Shown here: in pieces, positions 34,672 to 43,773 of the stretch | How positions within the stretch are numbered: the stretch's first letter is position 1 | Layout of the letters: the number at the start of each line of letters is the position of its first letter | NCBI GenBank assembly: GCA_937871505.1 | Contig: CALMPF010000067.1 | Location: forward strand, 1 to 64,000 | Direction: 5' to 3' | DNA from: an uncultured Planctomycetia bacterium | GTDB taxonomy: Bacteria; Planctomycetota; Phycisphaerae; Phycisphaerales; SM1A02 | DNA length: 64,000 bases | Position numbers and translations under genes: made by a program | The notes under the pieces: generated by a model | Databases searched by the model: none | What the model was told of the DNA's origin: nothing | The model's input: only the letters and a program-made list of their open reading frames with translations

Positions 34672-34855
34672 AGCACTCCAGCGCTGAAACGCGTCGTCGC
34701 GAGGCAGCTCGGGGCGGCTTCTGGCAAGGAGCAGCGACGGCTTCGGGCCGACCGCGTAGCCGCAGCGCTGCGTCGAGGCCCGAAGCCGAGCTGCGGCGCC
34801 GCCAGAATGCCGCATCCGGGCGGCCGCAGCAGACGAGTCCCAGCGCTGCAGTGCT
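34672..34855. other. 184-base imperfect inverted repeat, candidate structured RNA
   Basis: The outer arms 34672-34686 and 34841-34855 pair at 14 of 15 positions. A middle pair, GCGGCTTCTGGC (34714-34725) with 34801-34813, has one bulge. The inner arms CGGCTTCGGGCC (34738-34749) and 34777-34788 pair perfectly. The whole thus folds as a long interrupted rod, similar in size and shape to 6S RNA, but I cannot match 6S consensus bases, and two inverted copies of a mobile repeat would look alike. The strand is unknown. Confidence 0.45.
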
Positions 34856-34987
34856 CGATCGGTCGGGGCAGCAGATCAAACCCGCCGAGGGACCCGTCCG
34901 TCGGAGCGGCAGCTCCCGCGATGAACGCGCGAGCGTCGCCGCCGCGACTCCGGCGCCGCCTGCGGGAACGACGGCCCGGGCGCCGCG

Positions 34988-35027
34988 GTGCCCGGGGGTG
35001 CCCGGGGATGCCCGGGGGTGCCCGGCG
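34988..35027. repeat. 10-base tandem repeat
   Basis: Four copies of GTGCCCGGGG (one starts ATG, the last ends GGCG) stand in a row about 50 bases before the PIN/TRAM gene. They are a likely place for length change. Confidence 0.75.
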
Positions 35028-35066
35028 CGGACCGCCCGGTGCGGACTGCCCGCGGCGCTGTTCACT

Positions 35067-35072
35067 TACACT
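35067..35072 (+). promoter_or_regulatory. -10 box of the PIN/TRAM gene
   Basis: TACACT ends 7 bases before the ATG at 35080. The expected start of transcription is the A of the start codon or the base before it. Confidence 0.5.
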
Positions 35073-35079
35073 CTGCGTC

Positions 35080-36756
35080 ATGGATCAGAGCCCCTCGCAG
35101 CCGCGCGGTCCGGCGCCTGACTCGGCGAGTCCGCCGCTCAGCGAGCCAGGTCTCGGCGCGGCATCCGACGTCGGATCGCCCGTCGTCGGACGCGACGGAT
35201 CCGACGGCGAGTCGGCGCGCCGCCCGCTGCGCTACGAGCTTCCCTCGGTGCTGGCCGAGCAGGAGCGGCAGAGCCGTCGGCTTCTGCTGCTGGTCGTCCG
35301 CTCGATCTTCATCGTGCTGCTCGTCTCGGTGACGGTGCTGACCATCGCCAGCGAGAAGGACGCCTTCACGGAGTTCGGCTGGAGCACCGTCGTCGGCCTG
35401 ATCGTCTCCGCGGCAGCCATCGGCGTCATCGTCCTGGTGATCGACGCGATGACGCCGAACAAGCGTCTCTCGACGGTCGTCGGCGTCTACGTCGGGATCT
35501 GCTTCGGGCTGATCGGCGCCGTCGCGATCGGGGCGCTCATCGACATCATCGCCGATGCGTGGGAGATCCGCGGCCCGGTCGCGGAGGACCGGATGGAGGC
35601 CCTGATCGTGAGCGAGCTCGCCTCGGCGACGGCGGCGCTCCGGCGCGAGACCTCGATGATCACGAGCCTCGTCCGCGATCGCGCCCTCGACGCGCCGGGG
35701 GGAACTGCGCCCGGCATCGTCCCCGGCGCGGAGAACGGCGACCCGGCGGGACGGTCGGCTCCGGCGAACGAACGACCGACCGTCGCCGAGCAGCCGCTCG
35801 TCTCCGAGCCCGTCGGAGGCGGAGCGGCAGCCGCGGGGATCGATGCCGCCCGCCGCGCCGGGGCCTCGGGGGGAGCGGTCGGATCCCGTGCCGACCCCAA
35901 CCGCACCTCGCTGTATCTCGGCCTCACCAAGGTCATCATCGGCATCGTCCTGTGCTATCTCTCGGTCTCGGTGGTGCTGACCACGAAGGACGACTTCAGG
36001 CTGGTCATCCCCTATGTCGAGTTCGCGAAGCAGGTCCGCGGCGTCCGGCCGCTGCTGGTGGACACCTCGGCGCTGATCGACGGGCGCATCAACGACCTCG
36101 GTCACACCGGCTTCTTCGACGCGCCGATCATCATCCCGCGCTTCGTGATCGACGAGCTCCAGATGCTCGCCGACAGCGGCGACCGCACCAAGCGCAGCCG
36201 AGGCCGCCGCGGGCTCGACCTGGTCGCGAAGCTCCAGGCCAACCCGTTCCTCGATGTGACCATCGACGATCCGATCGTCGAGGGACTCTCGGTCGACAAG
36301 ATGCTGATCGAGCTCGCGCACACCCAGAAGCTGCGCATCCTCACGACCGACTACAACCTGAAGAAGGTCGCGCAGATCCACGGGGTCGCGGTGCTCAACG
36401 TCAACGATCTCGCCAGCACGCTGAAGGCGGCGGTCGCCCCGGGCGAGAGCGTCGAGGTCGTGGTCGTCAAGCCTGGCGAGAACCCGAACCAGGGCGTCGG
36501 CTACCTCCCCGACGGCACGATGGTCGTCGTAGAGGAAGCCTCGGAACGCATCGGCGAAACGGTGGCCGTGACGGTGACCAACTCCCTCCAGACCAGCTCC
36601 GGCCGGATGATCTTCGGGCGCATCGAGCCCCCGGATCCCGGGTCCCCCGCGAGCATGGCGCGCAGCGCCACCACGCAGCCGCGTGCGACCGATCGACCGT
36701 CCGCTCCGGTCGGACGCCGCGATCCGCACGGCACGGGCCGCAACCCGCGCCGGTGA
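35080..36756 (+). CDS. Integral membrane PIN and TRAM domain protein (YacL-like)
   Basis: A 558-residue protein with membrane helices at about 65-90, 100-125, 128-155 and 285-310, then a PIN nuclease fold with acidic residues in LLVDTSALIDGRI, FVIDELQML, and ILTTDYNLKKVA, and a C-terminal TRAM-like domain (VKPGENPNQGVGYLPDGTMVVVEEASERIG). YacL proteins have this order; they are thought to be ribonucleases tied to the membrane, though the substrate is not known. Between helices three and four lies a low-complexity loop of about 110 residues. The last 45 residues are disordered. ATG 35080 fits the -10 box just upstream. Confidence 0.9.
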   Translation: MDQSPSQPRGPAPDSASPPLSEPGLGAASDVGSPVVGRDGSDGESARRPLRYELPSVLAEQERQSRRLLLLVVRSIFIVLLVSVTVLTIASEKDAFTEFGWSTVVGLIVSAAAIGVIVLVIDAMTPNKRLSTVVGVYVGICFGLIGAVAIGALIDIIADAWEIRGPVAEDRMEALIVSELASATAALRRETSMITSLVRDRALDAPGGTAPGIVPGAENGDPAGRSAPANERPTVAEQPLVSEPVGGGAAAAGIDAARRAGASGGAVGSRADPNRTSLYLGLTKVIIGIVLCYLSVSVVLTTKDDFRLVIPYVEFAKQVRGVRPLLVDTSALIDGRINDLGHTGFFDAPIIIPRFVIDELQMLADSGDRTKRSRGRRGLDLVAKLQANPFLDVTIDDPIVEGLSVDKMLIELAHTQKLRILTTDYNLKKVAQIHGVAVLNVNDLASTLKAAVAPGESVEVVVVKPGENPNQGVGYLPDGTMVVVEEASERIGETVAVTVTNSLQTSSGRMIFGRIEPPDPGSPASMARSATTQPRATDRPSAPVGRRDPHGTGRNPRR

Positions 36757-36887
36757 GGCGCGATCGTCGCCGATGGGGTCGGACCGCGTCCGGTCGAGTC
36801 GGACGCCGTCGCCCGTCGCCGGCCCCGGGGAGGCGTCGCAGCCTCGCCGCGGCGCGCGGACCCGGTCGAGTCCCCGACCGAAGCCCG

Positions 36888-38552
36888 CTACGCGCTCGGC
36901 GTCGCGTCCGGGGCGCGCGCGAGCACCCACGTTCCGGTGAGCAGCTCGGGGAGTCCGCGCCGCACGGGGTTGATGAGGTGGATGATCGCCAGGAGCGGCA
37001 GGCAGAGCACCACGAACTTGACCAGCGCCCGCCCGAGGCATGCCGCGGCTCCGGCGCGGCCCCCGCGCTCGTCGAGGACGCGCACGCCGGCGAGACGCTT
37101 TCCGATGCTGCGGCCCGTCGCCGCCTCGGCGATGCCCGCGATCATCGCCGTGAGAAAGAACGCGAGCATCGGAGCGAACGCCCGCTCGATCGGCGCGGTC
37201 CAGATCGGCTGAAGGAGAACCTCCATGAGCGAGGCGCCGGTGATCAGGATCGCCACTCCAGCCCCGAGGGCATAGTCGATCAGCAGGGCGCCGCTCCGCG
37301 CTCCGAACTCGCCTGCAACCAACCCTGCCGGGAGCGGCAGCGCCGCCGAGATGCGATCCGCGCGAAAGAGCAGCGTGAGGATCGTCGCCGTGCCCGCGAG
37401 CAGCCCGAGGAGCGCCACGTGCGCAAACCGCTCCCGGGGGCTTCGCTGCCGGGCGGCCTCGATCGGATCCGACCACCGGCCGCTGCGGAGATCGAGCGGG
37501 TGAAGCGTCGGCCGTCGATCGCCATCGAGCTCGACGCCGTAGGCAAGCTCGCCGTCGCCGATGAGCGCGGAGACTCCCGCCCGAGCGTCGATCGGCGCTC
37601 CGCGCAAGACCGCGTCGGGACGCACCCAGTGCGCGCGCCATCGTCCGCCGCCGTCGTCGGTGAGCACCACCGGACGCCCCTCCACGTCGAGAATCGCCAC
37701 TGCCGATCCATCGAGTCCCTCGGCGATCCGCCGCCATCCGCCCGCGCCCGGAAGTCCGGCTCGTCCGCGCCAGAGATCCACCGATCCCTCTGCGGGGTCG
37801 GAGATGGCCAGAAGCACCTCGTCCTCCGCGCCCCCTGAGAGGCCGGCGAGGCGGATCTCGCCGAGCCGCTGCGCATCGCGAGGAAGCGGCGCGAGCTCGC
37901 TCCAGCCCGCACCCTCCTGCCGCAGCACGCGCAGCCTGCCCGGCGCCGCGGCGGATGGAAGTCCCTCGACGGCGCGGTCGCGGACGGCCGCGATCAGCCC
38001 CCCGCGGAGCGCGGCGATCGCCTCGATGGCCGACCCCGCCGGCAGGGACGGGACCAGATCGAAGCGGTTGGGCGGATCGTTGAAGAAGGTCTCCATCGCC
38101 TGGTTCCGCACGGCCCGGAGCGTCCAGACCGCCGTACCGCCGCGCGCGGCGGGAAGGGCGAACCAGAGCCGATCGCCGGAGGCGACGAGGGCCTCCGGCG
38201 AGTCGGGAAGCTCCGATGCGACGCGCGGACCTCCCGGCATCGAAGCGTGATCGTGCATCAGGCGAGCCGGTCGACCGGGCGCATGCGGCGGGAGCACGAA
38301 CCAGAGGTGTCCATCGGCGCCGGCGCTGCGAGCGCGCCGCGGGCCTCCGGACTCGGCCGAGCTCGCTTCGGCCGCTCTCGCCGAGTCGGACGGAGTTCCG
38401 AGCGCAGCGCGCCTCCCCGACCCCGCCGAATCGCCGGGGACCAGCGCCGCGCCGGCGACGGCGGCAGCGCATGCGGCGGCGATCGTGCAGGCAACGGCCG
38501 CGCGGCGCAGCGCGCCCGCGCCCACTCCGACGCGCCTCCCGACGATCGTCAC
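36888..38552 (-). CDS. RDD-family membrane protein with N-terminal beta-rich domain
   Basis: The 554-residue protein begins with a signal-anchor helix (about 12-32) and has a long beta-rich part (residues 60-375) with repeated Trp/Gly/Asp turns, such as VDLWRGRAGLPGAGGWRRIAEG, that may form a propeller. A lone helix follows near 390-410, then an RDD domain (AGEFGARSGALLIDYALGAGV, GRSIGKRLAGVRVLDERGG) with three or four helices. RDD proteins are of mixed, mostly unproven function; some act in ion transport. GTG 38552 overlaps the stop of the lipoprotein gene by four bases. It is the last gene of a three-gene unit. Confidence 0.8.
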   Translation of the reverse strand: MTIVGRRVGVGAGALRRAAVACTIAAACAAAVAGAALVPGDSAGSGRRAALGTPSDSARAAEASSAESGGPRRARSAGADGHLWFVLPPHAPGRPARLMHDHASMPGGPRVASELPDSPEALVASGDRLWFALPAARGGTAVWTLRAVRNQAMETFFNDPPNRFDLVPSLPAGSAIEAIAALRGGLIAAVRDRAVEGLPSAAAPGRLRVLRQEGAGWSELAPLPRDAQRLGEIRLAGLSGGAEDEVLLAISDPAEGSVDLWRGRAGLPGAGGWRRIAEGLDGSAVAILDVEGRPVVLTDDGGGRWRAHWVRPDAVLRGAPIDARAGVSALIGDGELAYGVELDGDRRPTLHPLDLRSGRWSDPIEAARQRSPRERFAHVALLGLLAGTATILTLLFRADRISAALPLPAGLVAGEFGARSGALLIDYALGAGVAILITGASLMEVLLQPIWTAPIERAFAPMLAFFLTAMIAGIAEAATGRSIGKRLAGVRVLDERGGRAGAAACLGRALVKFVVLCLPLLAIIHLINPVRRGLPELLTGTWVLARAPDATPSA

Positions 38553-39550
38553 GGGCGCGCCACCTGCGTCGGCCGGAACGTCGCCGTGAGGGTCTCGAGG
38601 TCGAAGAGCCGCTCGGCGATCCGCGCCTCGCCTCGGGGATCGGGTTCGAGGAAGAGCCGGACCTCGCGGCGCTCGCCGCTGTCGCCGGAGGCATCGATGA
38701 CCACGGTGTTGGGGAAGCGTGGCCGTCCGCCCGGGGGCTTCCCGGGTCGATCGGCGGGCTCGTAGCGGGAAAGCTCGCTGCGAAGCTGCGTGCGACCCTC
38801 GTCGTCGAGCACCTCGATGACCGTGGGCAGGCGGGTGATCGCGTCGACGGTCACGCGCAGCGGACCACCGTCGCCGGCGAACTCGACCACGATCCCGCCG
38901 CCGCTGCCCGACCCGTCCTCGAGCACCGAGTCGAGATCGGCCGCCTCGGGAAAGCGGAGCAGCCCGAGGACATCGATCAGCGAGAGCCGGCTCAGGTCCA
39001 GCGGTCCGGCATCCGCGCGCTGCGCGGGCTCGCCCGTCCCGCCGGGTCCATCGAGCGGGAATCGCCGGGGCTCCGCCGCCGCCGTCTCGACGATCCAGAG
39101 CGTCGGCTCCCGGTCGCGCAGGTCGAACATCCAGCGACTCCCTGCGGCCGACCCGACCCAGAGGAAGCGCTCGCCGACCTTCGTCAGGCTCAGCGCGGTC
39201 TCGTCGGGCAGCCGGAGGAAGAGCTCGCCGCGGCAGTACTCGAAGTGATTCCCGCGCCGGTCGCGCCAGCGAAGCTCCACCTGACCCGAGGCGTAGAGCT
39301 GCTCCATCGCATCGAGCCTCGCGCGCTGGGACTCGACCACCTCGTTCCATCGCTCCGAGAAGGGCGCCGGCGCGGCGCCCGCATCGGCGTCCCCGGAGTC
39401 GCCGCGCTGCCCCGTGCGGCAGGAAGCGGCCGTCAGCACCGCGGCGCAGAGCGCCGCCGCGACCACGAGCGGAGATGGCGAGGCGCGGCCGCGCGCAGGC
39501 GCCGATGGTCGTCGGGCATCGGCCCGGCGCTCCCCGCGAAGGGCGTTCAT
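38549..39550 (-). CDS. Putative lipoprotein, LolA/LolB-like fold possible
   Basis: The 333-residue product has a lipoprotein signal after a long N-terminal extension; the lipobox-like TAASC is at about residue 44. The mature part is beta-rich with alternating patterns (GQVELRWRDRRGNHFEYCRGELFLRLPDETALSL, RWMFDLRDREPTLWIVET, PLRVTVDAITRLPTVIEVLDDEG). That is the style of LolA/DUF4292 lipid-binding proteins, but no motif proves it. It overlaps its neighbours at both ends (ATGA and GTGA), so all three proteins are made together. Confidence 0.7.
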   Translation of the reverse strand: MNALRGERRADARRPSAPARGRASPSPLVVAAALCAAVLTAASCRTGQRGDSGDADAGAAPAPFSERWNEVVESQRARLDAMEQLYASGQVELRWRDRRGNHFEYCRGELFLRLPDETALSLTKVGERFLWVGSAAGSRWMFDLRDREPTLWIVETAAAEPRRFPLDGPGGTGEPAQRADAGPLDLSRLSLIDVLGLLRFPEAADLDSVLEDGSGSGGGIVVEFAGDGGPLRVTVDAITRLPTVIEVLDDEGRTQLRSELSRYEPADRPGKPPGGRPRFPNTVVIDASGDSGERREVRLFLEPDPRGEARIAERLFDLETLTATFRPTQVARP

Positions 39551-40080
39551 GCGTCCTCCGCGACGATCTCGCCGAGCTGTTCCGCGATCGACTGCACGTC
39601 TGCTTCGGAGAGTCCCGGATCGGCCATGCGCAGCGGCGGCGCCCCTTCGAGAGCGCCGCGGACCTGCACCAGCCAGACCTCCTGTCCGAGGGAGCCCTCG
39701 CCCTCCCGCTCCCGCCCGACGGATCGAAGCAGTCGGCGTCGGAGCAGGACGAGCCCGAGCACGAATCGGAACGCGGCCCGCTCCGGCGAGCGGTCGGACT
39801 CGAGGCGGCGGAACAGCTCGATGAGCACGTCATCGTCGACGAGAAGCCGCCGCGGCGCGTCGCTTCGCGGCACTTCCGTCCGCCAGAAGCTGAACAGGCC
39901 GGGCGGCCGGTGTCCGGCCTCCCACGCCTCGACGGCGTAGTCGCGGCGCACAAACCCGGGGTGGTCAGGCGCATCCGCAAGAGTCGCGACGCAGGGCGAG
40001 CCCGGTTCAAGGGCGACGCCGCTGGCGGCGCAGGTCCCGGTGAAGCGTCCGATGTCGTAGCCGATCGTCGTCCGTGCCAT
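39547..40080 (-). CDS. Hypothetical protein, first gene of a three-gene operon
   Basis: I do not recognise the family. The 177 residues include two cysteines (TCAASGVALEPGSPCVATL) near the N-terminus, placed like a zinc knuckle half, and a helical middle (AAFRFVLGLVLLRRRLLRS) that is too charged for a membrane helix. Its ATG is followed at the other end by a 4-base overlap with the lipoprotein gene. A -10-like TACGCT lies 14 bases upstream. It may act on or with the lipoprotein and the RDD protein. Confidence 0.7.
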   Translation of the reverse strand: MARTTIGYDIGRFTGTCAASGVALEPGSPCVATLADAPDHPGFVRRDYAVEAWEAGHRPPGLFSFWRTEVPRSDAPRRLLVDDDVLIELFRRLESDRSPERAAFRFVLGLVLLRRRLLRSVGREREGEGSLGQEVWLVQVRGALEGAPPLRMADPGLSEADVQSIAEQLGEIVAEDA

Positions 40081-40094
40081 GTCGTCGCAGCCAG

Positions 40095-40100
40095 AGCGTA
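40095..40100 (-). promoter_or_regulatory. -10-like box for the 40080 operon
   Basis: TACGCT on the minus strand ends 14 bases before the ATG at 40080. Confidence 0.4.
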
Positions 40101-40243
40101 GCGCGCGGCACTGGCGGTCATCCCGCCGAGGCGCGTCGCCCGGCGCCCGGGACGAGGGTCGGTCGGGCGCGGCCAGATCGAACTCCGGCGACGGGGCTTC
40201 GAGCGCGGGCGCTCCGCGGCGCAGGCCGTCGCGCCCCGATTCC

Positions 40244-40249
40244 TATACT
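40244..40249 (+). promoter_or_regulatory. -10-like box for cdaA
   Basis: CC-TATACT-CGG is the best -10 match in the 261-base gap before cdaA. It would give a leader of about 85 bases. A -35 box is not evident. Confidence 0.4.
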
Positions 40250-40341
40250 CGGCCACTTCGCCGCTCGGATCGTCCTTCGGCACCTCGACACTCAGGGTCC
40301 CTCCGTCCCGGCCGGTCGCAACGGCCTCGCCATCCAGCGGC

Positions 40342-41178
40342 ATGCTGCGCTCCATCACGGAATTCCTCGCGCCTTTCAACCTCATCGAGGTCGCGTTCGA
40401 GCTTCTCGTGATCTGGATCGTGGTCTGGTTCGTCTATCGGTTCATCGAGTCGTCGCGCGGTGCCGGCGTTCTCAGGGGCATGATCCTGCTGATCCTGATC
40501 GTCACCGTCGCGATCAAGTTCTTCGGAGAGGCCTTCGGGACGATCGAACGGCTCAGCCTGATCTACGACAATCTCGTGAGCATCCTCGCGATCCTCCTGA
40601 TCGTGGTCTTCCAGCCGGAGCTTCGCCAGGGGATGGTGCGCCTCGGCGAGGTCTTCTCGCGGACGGCCTCCGCGGCGAGCGTGATCGACGAGGTCGATCG
40701 GGCCGTCGACTTCCTGAGCAAGAACCAGTTCGGAGCGATCATCGTCTTCGAACGCACGATCGCGCTGCGCTCGATCGTCGAGGGCGGCGTGGCGCTCGAT
40801 GCGCGTCTCTCGGCGCGGCTGCTCCAGTCGATCTTCTATCCGAACAACCCGCTGCACGATCTCGCAGTCGTCATCCGGGGAGACCGCATCCTCGCGGCCA
40901 ACGTCCAGCTTCCCCTCGCGGACGTCGGGGTCGTCGACGCGGAGCTGGGCTCGCGCCACCGCGCAGCCGTCGGCGTCACCATGGAGACGGACGCGATCGC
41001 GCTGGTGGTCAGCGAGGAGAAGGGGACCATCAGGATCGCCGATCGAGGGCGGCTCTCGCCGGCGATCGCCCGCGAGCAGTTCCGCGCGGAGCTGCAGCGC
41101 CGGCTGCTCGAGCCCGTCCCGGAGAGCGCCGCGCCGCGTCCGCTCGCCGGAGAGCCCCGCCCGGCGGAGGCGGCGTGA
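40342..41178 (+). CDS. cdaA: Diadenylate cyclase (CdaA)
   Basis: It makes the second messenger c-di-AMP from two ATP at the membrane. Three N-terminal helices (about 15-35, 40-62, 65-90) precede the DAC domain. The RHR motif is intact in ELGSRHRAAVG. The other active-site motif, normally DGA in PNNPLHDGAV, reads DLA here (PNNPLHDLAVVI); the metal-binding Asp is kept but Gly is Leu. The C-terminal tail after SEEKGTIRI is helical. The gene is followed two bases later by a YbbR-like gene, the usual CdaA-CdaR pairing. Confidence 0.94.
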   Translation: MLRSITEFLAPFNLIEVAFELLVIWIVVWFVYRFIESSRGAGVLRGMILLILIVTVAIKFFGEAFGTIERLSLIYDNLVSILAILLIVVFQPELRQGMVRLGEVFSRTASAASVIDEVDRAVDFLSKNQFGAIIVFERTIALRSIVEGGVALDARLSARLLQSIFYPNNPLHDLAVVIRGDRILAANVQLPLADVGVVDAELGSRHRAAVGVTMETDAIALVVSEEKGTIRIADRGRLSPAIAREQFRAELQRRLLEPVPESAAPRPLAGEPRPAEAA

Positions 41179-41179
41179 C

Positions 41180-42316
41180 ATGCGCTGGCGCGAGCGAACC
41201 ATCCGCATCGCGGTCGTCACGGCGGTCTCTCTCGTCGTCTGGATCTGGGCGGCGCGGACGACCACCGACAACGCAACGATCAAGTCGACGATCACGGTCT
41301 CGCTTCCCCCCGGCCGCGCCAACGAGGCGGTGCTGATGTCGCCGACGCGCCCCTTCGAGGTGCAGTTGAAGGCGCGCGGCCTCAAGACCGACGTTCCCCG
41401 CGCAGAGCTGCGCCTCCGCGACACCGCATTGGTCATCGGCGAACGAGGCGTTCCGCTCGGCGCGGCGGACGACACGACCCCCTTCGATGCCGCGACGCTC
41501 ATCAGCATCCTCCAGGGCCGCCTCGACGACGACGGCGTGGACGTGCGGATTCTCGAGCTCGGCGGCGACGTGCCGCCGCTTCTCGTCGAACCTCTCGAAC
41601 AGCGCACGCTGGTGATCGGAACCAACCTGATCCCGATCTCCGCGAGCGCGCCGCCCGGAGCGCTGCTGATCGATCGCCCGCCCGCGGTCGAGCCTGCGTC
41701 GGTCGTCGTCCGCGGGCCGCGCAGCCTCTTCCGCGACGGCGTGATCTTCCGCGCGGAGGCGGTCGTCGAGCCGGCGGTCTTCCTCGGCCGCGAGCCCGGA
41801 CGGTCCTTCACCGATCGGGTCCCGATCCAGATCCGGACGGACCCTCCGGGCGATCTCGGAGCCCGCCTCGCCCGCGCCCCGGAGAACGCGGTCGTGAGCT
41901 ACCGCATCGCCGAACGGACCGAGACGCTCGTGCTCGGCGGCGAGGGCTCCACCGGCCCGGGCGTGCCCGTCCAGGTCGCGCTTCCGGCGCCTGACATCGG
42001 GCGCTTCGACGTCGTGATCGACAGCGCTGACGCGTTCCTGCGGAACGTGACGCTTCGCGGGTCTCCCGAGGCGCTCGAGCAGGTCCGCCAGGGACGCCAG
42101 ACCGTGATCGCATTCGTGCAGCTCAGTTCGAACGAGCTCGACCGCGCGGTGCTCGAGGGCGGGACGATCGTCAAGCAGGTCGGCCTCTGGCAGCTTCCGT
42201 CGGGGATCTCGGTCGCCGACGGCGGCCGCACGACGAGGCAGATCGACGCGCTCCGCGACGGACTTCCGCCTCCCGCCGGAGTGCGCGTCGAGGTGCGGAG
42301 GCGCGGCTCGGCGTAG
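41180..42316 (+). CDS. CdaR/YbbR-like regulator of the diadenylate cyclase
   Basis: The 378-residue product has one N-terminal membrane helix (RIAVVTAVSLVVWIWAART) and a long outer part of repeated beta-rich units of about 80 residues with PASVVVRGPRSLF-like turns, the style of YbbR domains. CdaR proteins hold CdaA and tune its activity. The repeats are weak by eye, so the call rests partly on position directly after cdaA. ATG 41180 starts one base after the cdaA stop. Confidence 0.75.
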   Translation: MRWRERTIRIAVVTAVSLVVWIWAARTTTDNATIKSTITVSLPPGRANEAVLMSPTRPFEVQLKARGLKTDVPRAELRLRDTALVIGERGVPLGAADDTTPFDAATLISILQGRLDDDGVDVRILELGGDVPPLLVEPLEQRTLVIGTNLIPISASAPPGALLIDRPPAVEPASVVVRGPRSLFRDGVIFRAEAVVEPAVFLGREPGRSFTDRVPIQIRTDPPGDLGARLARAPENAVVSYRIAERTETLVLGGEGSTGPGVPVQVALPAPDIGRFDVVIDSADAFLRNVTLRGSPEALEQVRQGRQTVIAFVQLSSNELDRAVLEGGTIVKQVGLWQLPSGISVADGGRTTRQIDALRDGLPPPAGVRVEVRRRGSA

Positions 42317-42355
42317 CGGCGGCCGGCCGAGCGCTCCGGCGGTCCCGTGGCTCCG

Positions 42356-43669
42356 CTACCGCCAGGCCACGGCGTGCCAGTGCTTGCGGCCGCGGCGCAG
42401 GAGCGTCGTCTCGCCGTGGAGCAGATCGGACGCAGTGAGGCGGTGCTCCGGCTCGATCCGTTCCCCGTTGACCGAGATCGCGCCGGCGGCGAGGAACTCC
42501 CGCGCCTCGCGCTTCGATGTCACGAGCGCGGTCCTGACCAGCACGTCGGCCAGCGGAACGCCTTCGCCCGCAAGCGCGGCGCGCTCCTCGACCGAGCCTG
42601 GAAGCTCCGAGGCGACTTCGCGCAGCGAGCGCGCATCGAGGCTCCGCACGTCGCCGCTGAAGAGCGCCGCCGCCGCGAGCTCCGCCCGGGCGCGCTCGCC
42701 GACGCCGTGGAAGAGCTCGGTCATCAGGGCGGCGAGACGGCGCTGCGCCGCCCGCTCCTGCGGCGCGGCGGCATGAGCGGCCTCCAGCTCCAGCACCTCC
42801 GCCTCGTCGAGGAACGTGAAGAAGCGCAGGTATCTGCCGACCTCGTCATCGGCGACGTTGAGCCAGAACTGGTGGAACGCGAAGGGCGAGGTGCGAGACG
42901 CGTCGAGATAGATCGCGCCGCGCTCGCTCTTGCCGATCTTGGTTCCGTCGCGGTTGGCGACCAGCGGCGTGGTGACGCCGAACGCCTCGCCACCGGCCAT
43001 CCGCCGGATGAGGTCCATGCCGGAGACGATGTTCCCGTACTGATCGCTCCCGCCGAGCTGGACGGTGCAGGACCGGGTCCTGAAGAGGTGGAGAAAGTCG
43101 TACGCCTGAAGGAGCACGTAGCTGAACTCGGTGTACGAGATCCCCTGCTCACGGCTGTTCAGCCGGGCGGCGACGGAGTCGCGCTGGATCATCTGATTGA
43201 CCGAGAAGTGCTTGCCGACGTCGCGGAGCATCTCGAGATAGCCGATCGGACCGAGCCAGTCGAGGTTGTTGAGGATGACCGCGCGGTTCGACGCCGACTC
43301 CGAGAAGTCGAGCACGCGGGCGAAGGTCGGACGCTGCGCCTCGACGTTCGCCGCCACCCGCTCCGCGTCGAGGAGCTGCCGCTCGGCGCTCTTGCCGGAA
43401 GGGTCGCCGATCAGCCCGGTGCCGCCGCCCATCAGCACGATCGGCCGATGGCCGCAGCGCTGCCAGTGGGCGAGGAGCTTGATCTGGATGAAGTTGCCGA
43501 TCGTGAGCGCCTCGGCCGTCGGGTCGAAGCCGACGTAGGCGATGCGCGGCGCCGTCGAGGCCTGACCGACATGCCGCGCCACCTCCTCTCCCGCGGTCTG
43601 ATGCAGGAGGCCTCGCCAGCGAAGCTCGGCGAGGAAGTCATGATCGGCGGAGTCCGTGTCGTGTCCCAT
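42356..43669 (-). CDS. tyrS: Tyrosyl-tRNA synthetase
   Basis: A class I synthetase of 437 residues. The nucleotide site motif is GFDPTAEALTIGNF, where the usual HIGH is TIGN; the glycine-rich GGGTGLIGDPSGKSAER, the tyrosine site QLGGSDQYGNIVSG, and the KMSKS equivalent KIGKSE follow. A C-terminal S4 domain (KREAREFLAAGAISVNGERI) binds tRNA. It stands alone, convergent with the CdaR-like gene across 39 bases. A TATCCT lies 13 bases before the ATG. Confidence 0.96.
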   Translation of the reverse strand: MGHDTDSADHDFLAELRWRGLLHQTAGEEVARHVGQASTAPRIAYVGFDPTAEALTIGNFIQIKLLAHWQRCGHRPIVLMGGGTGLIGDPSGKSAERQLLDAERVAANVEAQRPTFARVLDFSESASNRAVILNNLDWLGPIGYLEMLRDVGKHFSVNQMIQRDSVAARLNSREQGISYTEFSYVLLQAYDFLHLFRTRSCTVQLGGSDQYGNIVSGMDLIRRMAGGEAFGVTTPLVANRDGTKIGKSERGAIYLDASRTSPFAFHQFWLNVADDEVGRYLRFFTFLDEAEVLELEAAHAAAPQERAAQRRLAALMTELFHGVGERARAELAAAALFSGDVRSLDARSLREVASELPGSVEERAALAGEGVPLADVLVRTALVTSKREAREFLAAGAISVNGERIEPEHRLTASDLLHGETTLLRRGRKHWHAVAWR

Positions 43670-43682
43670 CGGTGCGCGGCCG

Positions 43683-43688
43683 AGGATA
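43683..43688 (-). promoter_or_regulatory. -10-like box for tyrS
   Basis: TATCCT on the minus strand ends 13 bases before the ATG at 43669; the intervening bases contain no ribosome site. Confidence 0.4.
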
Positions 43689-43773
43689 CGCGGCCCGTCG
43701 CGCGCCGTGCGCCGAGACCGGGCCCGACGCGAGCGTCATCCGATCGCTCCGTCGCCTTCCAGCCGGCGGTCCC

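Noticed and set aside
35062..38694. A 1210-codon open frame on the minus strand
   Set aside because: It crosses the PIN/TRAM gene and the RDD gene out of frame and reads as shadow sequence.
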